DNA from: JBDTSW01 sp963758845
GTDB lineage: Bacteria; Actinomycetota; Thermoleophilia; Solirubrobacterales; 70-9
DNA length: 64,000 nucleotides
Reading direction: 5' to 3'
Assembly: GCA_963758845.1 (NCBI GenBank)
Contig: CAVWWX010000002.1
Location: forward strand, 2,232,001 to 2,296,000
Positions 24,864 to 34,883 of the stretch are shown here, in pieces. A model generated the notes under the pieces. It was not told the DNA's origin. It saw nothing but the letters and a program-made list of their open reading frames with translations, and did not search any database. The first letter of the stretch is position 1; the number at the start of each line of letters is the position of its first letter. The translations under genes and the position numbers were made by a program.

Positions 24864-26843
24864 ATGCTCATGGGCGTCGACGTCGGGGGGACCTTCACCG
24901 ACGCGGTGCTCTTCGACGGCGCCACGGTGTTCACCGCCAAGGCACCGACCACGCCCGGCGACCAGTCACGTGGCGTCCAGGCGGTGGTCCGCGAGGTCCT
25001 GGAGCGGGCCCGGGCGAGGCCCCGGGACGTCGAGGGCTTCGCGCACGGGATGACCGTCGGCACCAACGCGCTCTTGGAGGAGCGCGGCGCGCGCACCGCC
25101 CTGGTCGCGACCGAGGGCTTCACCGACGTGCTGGATATCGGCCGCCAGGACCGCCCGCGGCTGTACGACCTGTGCGCCGGTAGGCCAGCCCCGCTGGCCC
25201 ACGCGAAGCTGCGCTTCGGCGCCCGCGAGCGCGTCTCCGCCGGCGGGGTGGTCGAGGCCCTCCCCAGCGGCGAGGCGGACCGCATCGCTCGAGCGGTCGC
25301 CGGCTCGGAGGCCGAGTCGGTGGCCGTCTGTCTCCTCCACTCGCACGTCGACGCGGCGCACGAACGCGCGGTGGCGGAGGCGATCCGCCAGGCGGCGCCC
25401 GACGTGCACGTGAGCGTCTCGCACGAGGTTCTGCCGCAGTTTCGCGAGTACGAGCGCTGCTCGACGACGGTGATCGACGCCTACCTCTCCCCCCTGCTGG
25501 CCTCCTACCTCGAGCGCCTGGCCGAGGCTTGCAAGACCGAGGGGCTTCCCTCCCCGTCGGTGATGAAGTCGTCGGGCGGAGTGGCGCCGTTGGTCGAGGT
25601 CGCGGCCTCGGGGGCCCAGGCCGTTCTCTCAGGCCCCGCCGGCGGCGCGGTCGGCGCCGGCCTGATCGCTCGGCTGTCGGGAGACGGAAACGCGGTCGGC
25701 CTGGACATGGGCGGCACCTCGTGCGACATCTGCGTGGTCGAGGACGGGTCGGTGCGGCGCACGGACTCGAGGACCGTGGGCGGGCGGGTTATCCAGCTGC
25801 CCATGGTCGACGTCCACACCGTCGGAGCCGGCGGCGGGTCGGTGGCCTGGCGAGACCGCGGCGGGGCGCTGCGCGTGGGGCCGCGATCCGCCGGGGCCGA
25901 GCCCGGGCCCGCCTGTTACGGCCGCGGCGGCGAGGAACCCACGGTGACCGACGCGAACCTGCTGCTGGGGTACCTGGACCCCGGCTCGGCGCTCGCCGGA
26001 GGGGTGGAGCTGGATGACGAGGCATCGCGTCGCGTCGTCGCCGGGCTCGCCGATTCGATCGGCCTCCCCGAACTCGAGACGGCCGAGGGGATCGTCCGGG
26101 TGGCGAACCAGGAGATGGCGCGGGCGCTTCGCGTCGCGACTGTCGAGCGGGGCGTCGACCCCCGCGAGTTCGCCCTCATGCCCTTCGGCGGGGCCGGGCC
26201 GATGCACGCGGCGGCGATCGCCGCCGAGATGGGGATGGACCGGCTGCTGTGCCCACGGGCGGGCGGTGTGCTGTCCGCGCTCGGCCTGATGGCCTCCGAG
26301 CGCCGGCGGGACACGGCGCGAACGGTCATGCTCAGCGGGGACGAGTTGACGGCCGAGCGGATCGCCGCGGAGGTCGGGCGCCTGCGCGACTCGATCGCCG
26401 CCGGGATGGACGGCGCGGAGGCGCGACCGGTCTATGAGATGCGCTACCGGGGGCAGGCCTTCGAGCTGCCCGTGCCCGGCGCCGAGCGGCCCGACCCGGA
26501 CGAGCTGGCCGTGCGGTTCGCCGACGAGCACGAGCGGCGGTACTCCTACCGGGATCCGGACGCCCAGGTCGAGCTGGTCACGATCCGCCTCGCGCTCGCC
26601 GAGCCCGGCGCCGAGGTCGAGCCGCGCGCCGCGCAGACTGGAGCCCTGAAGGAGGGCGAGCGCCGCGTCCGCTTCGACGGCGCCTGGCACCGCGCCCGGG
26701 TCCTAAGCGGCGAGCCGGAGGCGGGCTTCGGCGCCGCAGGCCCCTGCATCTTCGAGCTGCCCGAAGCCACACTGGTGCTGCCGCCGGGGTGGAGCGCCGA
26801 GGTCGACATGCACGGGACGATCGGCGCCGAGGTCGGGCGATGA
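24864..26843 (+). CDS. hyuA: Hydantoinase/5-oxoprolinase family protein, A subunit
   Basis: 659-residue ATP-dependent amidohydrolase subunit of the hydantoinase A/oxoprolinase family. Actin-like ATP-binding fold: MGVDVGGTFTDAVLFDG at the N-terminus, HGMTVGTNALLEERGARTAL, the central GNAVGLDMGGTSCDICVVED, and FALMPFGGAGPMHAAAIAAE. It acts with the B subunit to open cyclic amides such as 5-oxoproline, hydantoins or N-methylhydantoin; sequence alone does not tell which. No racemase, carbamoylase or transporter is adjacent. Its stop overlaps the B subunit start (ATGA). Confidence 0.9.
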   Translation: MLMGVDVGGTFTDAVLFDGATVFTAKAPTTPGDQSRGVQAVVREVLERARARPRDVEGFAHGMTVGTNALLEERGARTALVATEGFTDVLDIGRQDRPRLYDLCAGRPAPLAHAKLRFGARERVSAGGVVEALPSGEADRIARAVAGSEAESVAVCLLHSHVDAAHERAVAEAIRQAAPDVHVSVSHEVLPQFREYERCSTTVIDAYLSPLLASYLERLAEACKTEGLPSPSVMKSSGGVAPLVEVAASGAQAVLSGPAGGAVGAGLIARLSGDGNAVGLDMGGTSCDICVVEDGSVRRTDSRTVGGRVIQLPMVDVHTVGAGGGSVAWRDRGGALRVGPRSAGAEPGPACYGRGGEEPTVTDANLLLGYLDPGSALAGGVELDDEASRRVVAGLADSIGLPELETAEGIVRVANQEMARALRVATVERGVDPREFALMPFGGAGPMHAAAIAAEMGMDRLLCPRAGGVLSALGLMASERRRDTARTVMLSGDELTAERIAAEVGRLRDSIAAGMDGAEARPVYEMRYRGQAFELPVPGAERPDPDELAVRFADEHERRYSYRDPDAQVELVTIRLALAEPGAEVEPRAAQTGALKEGERRVRFDGAWHRARVLSGEPEAGFGAAGPCIFELPEATLVLPPGWSAEVDMHGTIGAEVGR

Positions 26844-28360
26844 GCCGCGCGCTCGACGCGGTCGCGCTCCAGGTCTTCGTCGGCGCGCTCCGGGCTGCCT
26901 GCGACGAGATGGGCGCGGTGCTGGTCCGCTCCGCCCACTCGGCGAACATCAAGGAGCGCCGCGACTGCTCGACCGCGCTGTTCGACGCCGGCGGCGAGCT
27001 GGTGGTGCAGGCCGAGCACATCCCGGTCCACCTCGGCTCGATGCCCGACTCGGTGGGGGCGGTGCTCGAGGAGGACCAGGAACCCGGGGGCCTGTGGATC
27101 CTGAACGACCCCTACCGGGGGGGCACGCACCTGCCGGACATCACGCTCATCTCGCCCGTGTTCGAGGATGGAGGCGACCTCCTGGGCTTCGCCGCCAGCC
27201 GCGCTCACCACGCCGACGTCGGCGGCCCGACGCCGGCCGGGATGCCCGCCGGCTCGACGGAGCTGGGCGATGAGGGCGTCGTGATCCCGCCCACCCGCGT
27301 CGGTGACGGCGTCCTCGAAGAGCTCGCCGGGCGCATGCGCAACCCCCAGCAGCGCCTGGCCGACCTGCGGGCCCAGCGGGCCGCGAACCTGGTGGGAGCC
27401 AGGCGGCTGGGCGAGCTGGCCGAACGCCACGGCGGCGCCCTCGCGAGGACGGCCATGCGGGAGATCCTGGACTACGCCGAGCGGCGTACCCGCGACGCGC
27501 TGACGGAGCTTGGGGATGGCGAGTGGGAGGCCCACGACGTGCTGGAGGCGCCGGGCGAGCCCCAGCGCGACGTGAGCCTGCGCGTTCGCGCTCGTCTCGA
27601 GGGCGACTCGCTGGTCCTCGACTTCGAGGGCACCGACGACCAGATCAAGGGGAACCTGAACTGCCCGCTGGCCGTGACGAAGTCCGCCGCCTTCTTCGCG
27701 GTGCGGGTCCTGACCGATCCCGACGGCCCGCCGTCGGCGGGCGCCTTCCGCCCGATCGAGGTCCGGGCGCCCGAGGGGTCGCTGCTGAACGCCCGCCCGC
27801 CGGCCGCCGTCGCCGGTGGGAACGTCGAGACCTCCAGCCGTGTCGCCGACCTGGTCATGGACGCGCTGGCCGGCGCGGTCCCGGCGCCGGCCCAGGGACA
27901 GGGGACGATGAACAACCTGACCCTGGCCGGCGAGGGTTGGACGTACTACGAGACGACGGGCGGCGGCCAGGGCGCCTGCCCTGGCGGCGACGGGCCCAGC
28001 GCCGTCCACGTGGCGATGTCGAACACCCTCAACACCCCGGTCGAGGCGCTCGAGGCCGAGTACCCGCTTCGCGTGCGCGAGCTGGCGCTCAGGCGCGGAA
28101 GCGGCGGCGCCGGGCGCCATCGCGGCGGCGACGGGATCGTCCGCGAGCTCGAGGCGCTTCAGCCGATGTCGTGGAGCCTGATAACCGAGCGCCGGCGCCA
28201 CCCACCGCGCGGCCGGGGCGGTGGGTCGGACGGCGCGACCGGGCGGAACCTGCTGAACGGCGAGGAGATCCCGGCGAAGGCCTCGGGCGAGCTGGCCGCC
28301 GGCGACCGGCTACGCGTCGAGACCCCCGGCGGCGGCGGCTGGGGCGAGCGCGGGGCGTGA
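26840..28360 (+). CDS. hyuB: Hydantoinase/5-oxoprolinase family protein, B subunit
   Basis: 506-residue partner of the A subunit. Family sequence is clear: SAHSANIKERRDCSTALFDA, HIPVHLGSMPDSV, GGLWILNDPYRGGTHLPDIT, ASRAHHADVGGPTPAGMPAG, and late AVAGGNVETSSRVADLVMDA and GGGQGACPGGDGPSAVHVAM. The metal-binding His pair in HHADVGG is present. The C-terminus ends in the usual Gly-rich VETPGGGGWGERGA. ATG 26840 overlaps the hyuA stop by 4 bp, so the subunits are made together. Confidence 0.9.
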   Translation: MSRALDAVALQVFVGALRAACDEMGAVLVRSAHSANIKERRDCSTALFDAGGELVVQAEHIPVHLGSMPDSVGAVLEEDQEPGGLWILNDPYRGGTHLPDITLISPVFEDGGDLLGFAASRAHHADVGGPTPAGMPAGSTELGDEGVVIPPTRVGDGVLEELAGRMRNPQQRLADLRAQRAANLVGARRLGELAERHGGALARTAMREILDYAERRTRDALTELGDGEWEAHDVLEAPGEPQRDVSLRVRARLEGDSLVLDFEGTDDQIKGNLNCPLAVTKSAAFFAVRVLTDPDGPPSAGAFRPIEVRAPEGSLLNARPPAAVAGGNVETSSRVADLVMDALAGAVPAPAQGQGTMNNLTLAGEGWTYYETTGGGQGACPGGDGPSAVHVAMSNTLNTPVEALEAEYPLRVRELALRRGSGGAGRHRGGDGIVRELEALQPMSWSLITERRRHPPRGRGGGSDGATGRNLLNGEEIPAKASGELAAGDRLRVETPGGGGWGERGA

Positions 28361-28406
28361 TCGGTCTCCTGGCCGCGCGCGGGCGTGGTCTGACCCCGGG
28401 GCGTGG

Positions 28407-28664
28407 CTAGCGCCGCGAGCGCCACTCCCGGAACCTCGCCAGCAGGCGGCGCTCGGCCTCGGGCGTCAGGGCCTCGGGAGGGAGATCGCCTAGAGCCGAG
28501 ATCGTCGCCCGGAACTGCTCGACGTAGATCGTGCAGTCGCCGCATTCGGCGAGGTGACCCTCGAAGCGCGCGACGTCCTCGGCGCTCAGCGCGCCGTCGA
28601 GGTACGTCGTGACGAGCTCGACCAGCTCCTGGCAGTCGATCGCATTGCGGGCCGCCCCTCTCAT
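28407..28664 (-). CDS. Anti-sigma factor with zinc-finger (zf-HC2) domain
   Basis: 85 residues: a single ZAS-type domain with CQELVELVTTYLDGALSAED, then HLAECGDC (the His-x3-Cys-x2-Cys zinc site), and a helical tail. There is no membrane helix, so this is a soluble anti-sigma. The ATG start overlaps the sigma stop (ATGA), the usual stoichiometric coupling. In soluble ZAS proteins release of the sigma often follows thiol oxidation of this site; whether that holds here is inference. Confidence 0.88.
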   Translation of the reverse strand: MRGAARNAIDCQELVELVTTYLDGALSAEDVARFEGHLAECGDCTIYVEQFRATISALGDLPPEALTPEAERRLLARFREWRSRR

Positions 28665-29320
28665 CGGGCGGCCCCCTCGGATTCGTAGTGCGCTTCCAAC
28701 GCTGCTCTCACCTTCGACCTCGCTCGGTGCAGAAGCACCCGCTGATTGGTCTCGGAAAGGTCGAGTGCGTTTCGCACCTCCTCCGAGGTCCAGCCGCTGA
28801 TGTCGCGCAGCGCGATCACGTCGCGCTGGCGCTCGGGCAGGGCGGCAACCGCCTCCAGCAGCACCTGGCGGGCCGCGTCGGACGCGATCCGTTCGTCGGG
28901 CGGCCCCCAGTCGATCGGCGGCCGGGCCCAGTGGCCCGGGTACTCGCCGCGGCTGCCCTGGAACCGGTCGGGCGGCACCGAGGGCTCGTCCCCGCCGTCG
29001 ACGTCGCGCCGACGCAGCAGCGAGAACGGGAGGGTGCGGCGCTCGCGTTCGCCGCGCGTTCGAGCGGTGTTCAGCAGGATCGACGTGATCCAGGTCTTGA
29101 GCGACGAGCGCCCTTCGAAGCGGCCGATCCCGTTGAGGACCGCGAGCCAGGTCTCCTGCAGAACCTCCTCGGCCACCGCGCGGCTGGGCACGTGCATCAT
29201 CGCCAGGCGCAGAAGCATCGGACCGTAGGCGTCGACCAGAAGCTGGAACGCGGCTTCGTCGCCCTCGCGGAGCGCTTCGATCAGGCGCGCCTCGTCGTCG
29301 AGGGTCGCGGGCGAGGTCAC
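28661..29320 (-). CDS. ECF RNA polymerase sigma factor
   Basis: About 219 residues. Region 2: EAAFQLLVDAYGPMLLRLAM, AEEVLQETWLAVLNGIGRFE and SSLKTWITSILLNTARTRGE. Region 4: LPERQRDVIALRDISGWTSE and EVRNALDLSETNQRVLLHRA. The two regions are joined by a long linker containing HWARPPIDWGPPDER, a pattern common in this actinobacterial ECF group. The GTG at 29320 is preferred; an in-frame GTG at 29356 would add 12 residues. It is cotranscribed with its anti-sigma. Confidence 0.9.
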   Translation of the reverse strand: MTSPATLDDEARLIEALREGDEAAFQLLVDAYGPMLLRLAMMHVPSRAVAEEVLQETWLAVLNGIGRFEGRSSLKTWITSILLNTARTRGERERRTLPFSLLRRRDVDGGDEPSVPPDRFQGSRGEYPGHWARPPIDWGPPDERIASDAARQVLLEAVAALPERQRDVIALRDISGWTSEEVRNALDLSETNQRVLLHRARSKVRAALEAHYESEGAAR

Positions 29321-29401
29321 CCGGCAATCCGTACCAGAACCGGGCCGCTGGCGCACGGTTGTGTGCCTGTGGACGTGCCTGTCGCAACAAAGCTCACAAG
29401 T

Positions 29402-29430
29402 TTGACCTTTCGCGCACTATCCCCTACTCT
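29402..29430 (+). promoter_or_regulatory. Sigma-70-type promoter for the DUF1802 gene
   Basis: TTGACC (29402-29407), 17-nt spacer, TACTCT (29425-29430). The predicted start of transcription is about 29437. It lies in the 210-bp divergent gap between the ECF gene and the DUF1802 gene; I see no other clear element in that gap. Confidence 0.6.
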
Positions 29431-29530
29431 GCCGGGCCTCAGTCGGCGCCAGTCCGAGATGGACGTTTGGACGGCGGCCGGCCCGGAAAACCCCACAAGT
29501 AGCCCCCAAGATCCTCTAGCAACGATTCAG

Positions 29531-30160
29531 ATGCCTATCGCCTTCAAAGAGTGGGCCGTCACGGTGCGCGCGCTGTCCGAGGGAGAGCAGCTCATCACCA
29601 TGCGCAAGGGCGGGATCCGCGAGGACGACAAGCACTTCGAGCTCGAGCACGAGCAGTTCTTCCTCTATCCCACCTTCGACCATCAGCGCAACGACCTGGT
29701 TCGCCAGTCGCATCACCCCGAGCTTCGCCGAGCCCTCGAAGAGGGCGTCTGGCCGGACGAGGAGCCGCCCCCGAGGGCGCTGCTACAGGACGGCGGCATC
29801 GCTCAGCCCGACCGCGTGCGCATTCGCGCCTGGGCCGAGGTCGCCGACCACTGGACCACCGACGACCCTCGCATCGTCGAAGGGCTGGCGCCGTTTCACG
29901 TCTGGACCCAGGACTACGCGCGCAAGCGTCTCGCGTGGAAGCGGACCCATCCGCTGCACGTCCTGCTCTTGAGGGTCCATCGGATCCCGAGGCCGGTCAC
30001 GGTGCGGGTGCGCGACGAGTACCACGGCTGCCGCTCCTGGGTCGAGATCGATCGTGACCTGCCCTTCGAGGGCACCCCGGTGATGGCGGACGAGGAGTTC
30101 GACCGCGCCGCCGCCGAGGTCCGCTCGGTCTGCGGCGAGGCCGAGCCGGTTCCCGCCTGA
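29531..30160 (+). CDS. DUF1802 family protein
   Basis: About 209 residues of a conserved family with no assigned activity. Signature parts: MPIAFKEWAVTVRALSEGEQ, LITMRKGGIREDDKHFELEH, EQFFLYPTFDHQRNDLV, HVWTQDYARKRLAWKRTHPL and the late DEYHGCRSWVEIDRDL. The family usually starts right at KEWAV, so the ATG at 29531 is chosen; an ATG at 29459 would add 24 non-conserved residues and is closer to the predicted transcription start. Neither has a good ribosome site. Confidence 0.8.
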   Translation: MPIAFKEWAVTVRALSEGEQLITMRKGGIREDDKHFELEHEQFFLYPTFDHQRNDLVRQSHHPELRRALEEGVWPDEEPPPRALLQDGGIAQPDRVRIRAWAEVADHWTTDDPRIVEGLAPFHVWTQDYARKRLAWKRTHPLHVLLLRVHRIPRPVTVRVRDEYHGCRSWVEIDRDLPFEGTPVMADEEFDRAAAEVRSVCGEAEPVPA

Positions 30161-30204
30161 GCCGGCCACCCTCCTTCGACCAGACGATCCGCGCCGCCGG
30201 GCGT

Positions 30205-31120
30205 GTGCTGGTCCTGGGCGCGGGCGGCGGCGGCGACGTGGTGGGCTCGCTTGCGATCGCGCGGATGTGCGAGGCGCTCGGAACCGAGTTCGTGCTCGGC
30301 GGCGTGGCATGGGAGCGACTGCCGGTCGACCCGTTGCCGGGGCCGCGTCCGATCGAGGAGATCGCACGCGCTCGCCCGCTGGGCGAGCGCGCGGTCCTCG
30401 CCGGCCCCGAGACTTCGACCGCGGCAGGCGTGCTGTTCTCCGAGTCGCTGATGGCGCGAGCACCTCGAAGCCGAGACCGTGCTGATCGACGTCACGGCCG
30501 GCGCTCCGGGGGTCGCCGGCGCGGTCGACGCCGCCTGCTCGGAGCTCGGCTGCGACCTGGTGATCCTGGCCGACGTGGGCGGCGACATCCTGGCGACCGG
30601 GGACGAGCCCGGCCTCGCCAGCCCGCTGTGCGACGCGGTGATGGCCGCGGGAGTCGGCGCCGCCTCCGCGGCGTCGCTGATGGCCGTGATCGGCGCCGGC
30701 TGCGACGGCGAGCTGACGCCGGCCGAGGTCCTGGAGCGGGTCGCGGCCGCGGGCCGGGCCGGCGCCTGGGTGGGAACCTGGAGCCCCTCTCCGGAGGTGG
30801 CCGACGAGGTCGCCGTCGCCGCCCGGGCGGGGCACACCGAGGCGAGCCTCCAGGTGGCCCGCTGCGCCCGCGGCGAGACCGGGCCGACGCCGATCCGAAA
30901 CGGCCGCCGAACCGTCGAGCTGACGCCGGTCGGCGCGCTGGCGTTCTTCTTCAGCACCGGCGAGGCGCTGGCCGAGATCGCGCCCCTCACCGAGCCGGTC
31001 GCCTCGGCCCGGACGATCGAGTCGGCGCGGGCCGAGCTGGCTGTGATCGGGGTCAGGACCGAGCTCGACTACGAGCTCGAGCGGGCCGGCGAGGCCAAAG
31101 GTAGGGCCAGCGGTCCATAG
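30205..31120 (+). CDS. DUF1152 family protein (one frameshift)
   Basis: About 304 residues after correction. The N-terminus VLVLGAGGGGDVVGSLAIAR is a glycine-rich nucleotide-type loop shared by DUF1152 proteins; further on DVTAGAPGVAGAVDAACSEL, LVILADVGGDILATGDEPGL, SLMAVIGAGCDGELTPAEVL and LTPVGALAFFFSTGEALAEI are typical. A net +1 change near 30455-30465, between SLMA and EHLEAETVLIDVT, breaks the frame. Start is uncertain: the frame extends upstream to a CTG at 30157 overlapping the DUF1802 stop, which could be a misread GTG; the first ordinary start is the GTG at 30205. Function unknown. Confidence 0.72.
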
Positions 31121-31204
31121 CCCGGCGAGGCCCGGTTCGCGCACCTATACTGCGCCGCCAGCCACCGGCGTGGAGACGGATGACCGCGCCGACGAGGAGG
31201 GGAA

Positions 31205-34022
31205 TTGACACATCGCGTTTCGCGCAGGGCAGTGGTCGTCGCCGTTTCGATCGCCGCCGCAGCGTTGCTGGGACCCGCCGCCGCCGAGGCCGACCCGCCC
31301 GGAGCGGGCGCCTACCAGGAGAACGACGGCCTCGGCTTCCGCAACATCGTCCCTCCCGGCTCCGACGGGGTCGCCAGCCTGACCGAGCTGCAGCAGTTCC
31401 TGTTCGGCGGCGGCGTGCGCCCCGAGCACAACAACGACCAGCTCGACGAGTACGACGACATCGTCCAAGCGGCCCCCGGGCTGACCGAGCCGCAGGTCGA
31501 CACCTTCTTCAAGGACGCCAGCTTCGGCGTCCCGCCCGGCGACGTCGCCGAGACCTACACGCCGGACTGCGACCTCCCCACGGCACCCGTCAACGAGCAC
31601 TGCGACGACGTCACGATCGTCCGCGACGACACCTGGGGCGTCCCTCATATCTACGGGGCCGACCGGGCCGCGGCGATCTTCGCGGCCGGCTACACGAGCG
31701 CCGAGGACCGCCTGTTCTTCATGGACGTCGAGCGCCACCTCGGGCGCGCCGAGCTCTCGGACTTCCTCGGCGGCTCCAACGCCGCGACCGACCGCGGCAT
31801 CTGGCGCCAGGTCCCCTACACGGAGGCCGAGCTTCAGGCACCAGTTCGAGGACATCGAGCGACTACCAGGGCGCTGCCGGCCTCGCAGGTCCAGGCGGAC
31901 GTCGACAACTACGTGGACGGCGATCAACCAGTACATCGCCGAGGCTCGCGCCGGCGACCCCGACTCGCCGATGCCAGGCGAGTACACGGTGGCGCTCGGG
32001 GATCCCGACAACGGCCCCGACCCGTGGAAGGTCACCGACGTCATCGCGACCGCCTCGCTCGTCGCCGGCCAGTTCGGCAAGGGCGGCGGCCGCGAGGTCG
32101 ACTCCGCCCTGGCCCTCGAGGAGGCCGTCGAGCGCTTCGGCGCCGCCGAGGGCGCCGCGGTCTGGGAGGACTTCCGCTCGCAGGAGGACGCCGAGCACGA
32201 CAACACCGTCCGCGACACCGAGTTCCCCTACCAGGTCCAGCCCGACAACCCCACCGGCACCGCGCTTCCCGATCCGGGCACCACGGTCAGCGAGCCGAAC
32301 GTCGCGGCGCCCACGGCGAAGGTGAAGGCGGCGAACCCGCCACCCTTCCGCGACCTCGTGAACCGCGATCAGACCTCGAACGCCGTCGTCGTCTCGGACG
32401 CCGAGACCGCCGGCGACGGCCCCCTGGGCGTGATGGGCCCCCAGGTCGGCTACTACTCGCCGCAGATCCTGAACGAGCTGGACATCCACGCGCCGTCGAG
32501 CGCCGAGGGTCCGGCGATCGACGCCCGCGGGGTGGCCTTCGCCGGCGTCGGCATGTACGTGCTGCTGGGCCGTGGCCAGGACTACTCGTGGAGCGCGACC
32601 TCCGCGAACAACGACATCGAGGACACATACGCGCTCGAGCTCTGCGACCCGGCGAGCCCCACGGACCCCGGCGAGATGGGCGACGACGGCTACCGGCCAC
32701 CGGGTGGCGCCGCGGATGAGTGCACCGCGTTCGAAGTCCTCGAGAAGACGAACACCTGGACGCCGAAGCCGGCCGACTCGACGCCGGCGGGCTCGCAGAC
32801 GCTTCGGGCGCTGCGCTCCGACTACGGCATCGTCAGCCACCGCGCGATGATCGACGGCGTTCCCCACGCCTATACGCGCCTGCGCGCGACGTACATGCAC
32901 GAGGCCGACTCGGCTGTCGGCTTCCTCGCCTACAACACGCCGGGCGCGATGGACACGAGCGAGGAGTTCGAGGCCGCCGCCTCGACGATCGACTACACGT
33001 TCAACTGGTTCTACGTCAACGACGAGGACGTCGCCTACTTCAACTCCGGCGCCAACCCGGTCCGGCCCGACACCGTGGACCGGAACTTCCCGGTCTTCGG
33101 CGATCCGGCGAACTTCTGGTCGGACTTCGAGCCCGATGACGTGACCTTCGAGCGGGCGCCGGCAGCTGAGCACCCCCAGGTCGAGAACCAGGACTACATC
33201 TCGAGCTGGAACAACAAGCAGGCGCCCGAGTACCGGGCCTCGGACGACAGCTTCTCCTACCAGTCGACCCACCGGGTCGAGCTGCTGAACGACCGCGTCG
33301 AGGCGGCGATCGCTGGTGGCGAGACGCTGACGCGAGCCGAGCTCGTGGACGCCGTCGAGGACGCGGCGACCTCCGACCTGCGCGGGACGGATGTGCTTCC
33401 CGTCGTCCTGCGAGCGCTGAAGTTCGGGAACAAGAAGCTGGGCCCGATCGCGGACGAGGTCAAGCTGCTGAAGGCCTGGAGCGACGATGGTGCCCACCGC
33501 ATCGACCGCGACGAGGATGGGTCCTACGAGGACGCGAAGGCGATCCGGATCCTCGACGCCTGGTGGCCGCTCCTGGTCAAGCGGCAGTTCAACGGCGCGC
33601 TGGGGCCCGACCTGTACGCCGCGCTCCAGCGGATGCAGGGCCTCCACAACCGTCCCGGGGCGAGCGGATCGGCGTTCGGGGGCGGCTGGTACGGCTACGT
33701 CGAGAAGGACCTGCGCTCGGTCCTGGGCGAGCCCGTCGAGCAGCCGTTCTCGCGCGAGTACTGCGGCGGCGGCAAGCGCAGCGACTGCCGCGACAGCCTG
33801 CGGGCGTCGCTGAAGAAGGCGCTCGAGGCGAAGTCCGACGCCGAGATCTACCCGGGCCAGCCAACCACGGCGTGCTCGAACCTGCCGGCCACGCCGACCG
33901 CCCAGTGGTGCTGGGACGCGATCAAGGCGACGTCGATCGGGGCGATCACGCAGCCGCCGATCGACTGGCAGAACCGGCCGACGTTCCAGCAAGTCGTGAC
34001 GCCCCAGAACGCGGTCCCCTAG
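31205..34022 (+). CDS. Penicillin acylase family protein, secreted (three frameshifts)
   Basis: N-terminal nucleophile hydrolase of the penicillin/AHL acylase family, about 938 residues after correction. TTG start at 31205 behind GGAGGGG, then a signal peptide (RRAVVVAVSIAAAALLGPAA). The alpha-chain motif is VTIVRDDTWGVPHIYGADRA with AAGYTSAEDRLFFMDVERHL. The nucleophile Ser of the beta chain is coded at 32376-32378 in NRDQTSNAVVVSD, matching the family SNAW/SNxW site. Indels near 31840, 31860 and 31921 (+1, -1, +1) interrupt the alpha chain, while 2 kb downstream are clean. Substrate unknown: amide antibiotics, acyl-homoserine lactones and lipopeptides are all possible. It is exported and self-cleaved if functional. 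Confidence 0.82.
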
Positions 34023-34041
34023 GGCCCCAGGTCGAAGAGCC

Positions 34042-34076
34042 GTGGTGACGCCCTCCGGCAGGTCGGGCGTCGCCAC
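34042..34076 (+). terminator. Long hairpin after the acylase gene
   Basis: GTGGTGACGCCC and GGGCGTCGCCAC pair over 12 positions (one G-T) around an 11-nt loop, 19 bp after the acylase stop. There is no T run, so this may be a factor-dependent stop or RNA-stabilising hairpin. The next gene's -10-like hexamer starts at the following base. Confidence 0.5.
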
Positions 34077-34082
34077 TAAGCT
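34077..34082 (+). promoter_or_regulatory. -10-like hexamer, predicted leaderless start
   Basis: TAAGCT ends 6 nt before the GTG start at 34089. Confidence 0.45.
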
Positions 34083-34088
34083 CGGTCC

Positions 34089-34883
34089 GTGGCCTGGATC
34101 GAGACCGAGAGCCTGTCGTTCACCGCGCGGCACGAGACCGACGACACCGAGGACGCCAAGCGCACGCTCGACGCGCTCGAGGACCTGCGCCTGCGCCTCG
34201 AGGACAGCTTCGACGAGGCCCCGGGCGACATCACGGTCATCCTCCATCCGACGCCGGTGTGGCTTGCCGCCGCGCACCCGTTCCTGCCGGCCGCCCGGCT
34301 GGCCGCGGCGCCCGCCGGCCGCCGCTACCTGGCGGGCTGGGCGATGGCCTCAGAGCTCCACGTCCTCAACGACGACTACCTCGAGCGCCGGTCGGCCGGC
34401 GAGGACTCTCGCGACGCCCTGCTGGGCACCGCCGAGCGCCTGTACGCCCAGATCATCGTCGCCACCGCCAACGAGAAGCTGCCGCCGCCCTGGGGGCCGG
34501 GCGGCTTCCTTCGCTACCTGCGCTGGGCCTGGCTGGTCGAGGGCGCTGCGCAGTACTACGCCGGCCACGTGCCCCTGTTCAGGGCGGCGGCGAACACCCG
34601 GATGCGCCAGGGCAAGCAGCCCTCGTTCCCGCCCTCCGCGCGGGACGCGATCATCCTGGGCGGCACCGTCTTCGAGCTGCTCGAGCGCGAGCGCGGCCGC
34701 GACGCCTGCCACGTTCTCGCCTCGCGCCTGAATCGCGACCGCGCCCGCGGCAGTCTCGAGCTGGCCTTCGACGCGAGCCTTCCCGAGATCGAGGCCGAGT
34801 GGCGCCGCTATCTGCGCGAGGAGGTCCCCCGGACGCGGACCAGCGAGGAGATGCTGACCCCGCCGGAGCTGCCGTCGCTCTAG
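34089..34883 (+). CDS. Conserved protein of unknown function, gluzincin-like remnant
   Basis: 264 residues, no signal peptide. Structure hints: GDITVILHPTPVWLAAAHPF, a central helical part with LLGTAERLYAQIIVATANEK, and RWAWLVEGAAQYYAGHVPLF, which recalls the EGxAxYY helix of M1/gluzincin peptidases. There is no HExxH, so a peptidase activity is not supported. The ending IEAEWRRYLREEVPRTR resembles the C-terminal helix of peptidase-fold hypothetical proteins. Tail-to-tail 4-bp overlap with the next gene. Confidence 0.6.
   Translation: MAWIETESLSFTARHETDDTEDAKRTLDALEDLRLRLEDSFDEAPGDITVILHPTPVWLAAAHPFLPAARLAAAPAGRRYLAGWAMASELHVLNDDYLERRSAGEDSRDALLGTAERLYAQIIVATANEKLPPPWGPGGFLRYLRWAWLVEGAAQYYAGHVPLFRAAANTRMRQGKQPSFPPSARDAIILGGTVFELLERERGRDACHVLASRLNRDRARGSLELAFDASLPEIEAEWRRYLREEVPRTRTSEEMLTPPELPSL

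Noticed and set aside
31863..34277. 804-codon minus-strand frame
   Set aside because: Antisense shadow of the acylase gene; no motif, signal peptide or ribosome site.
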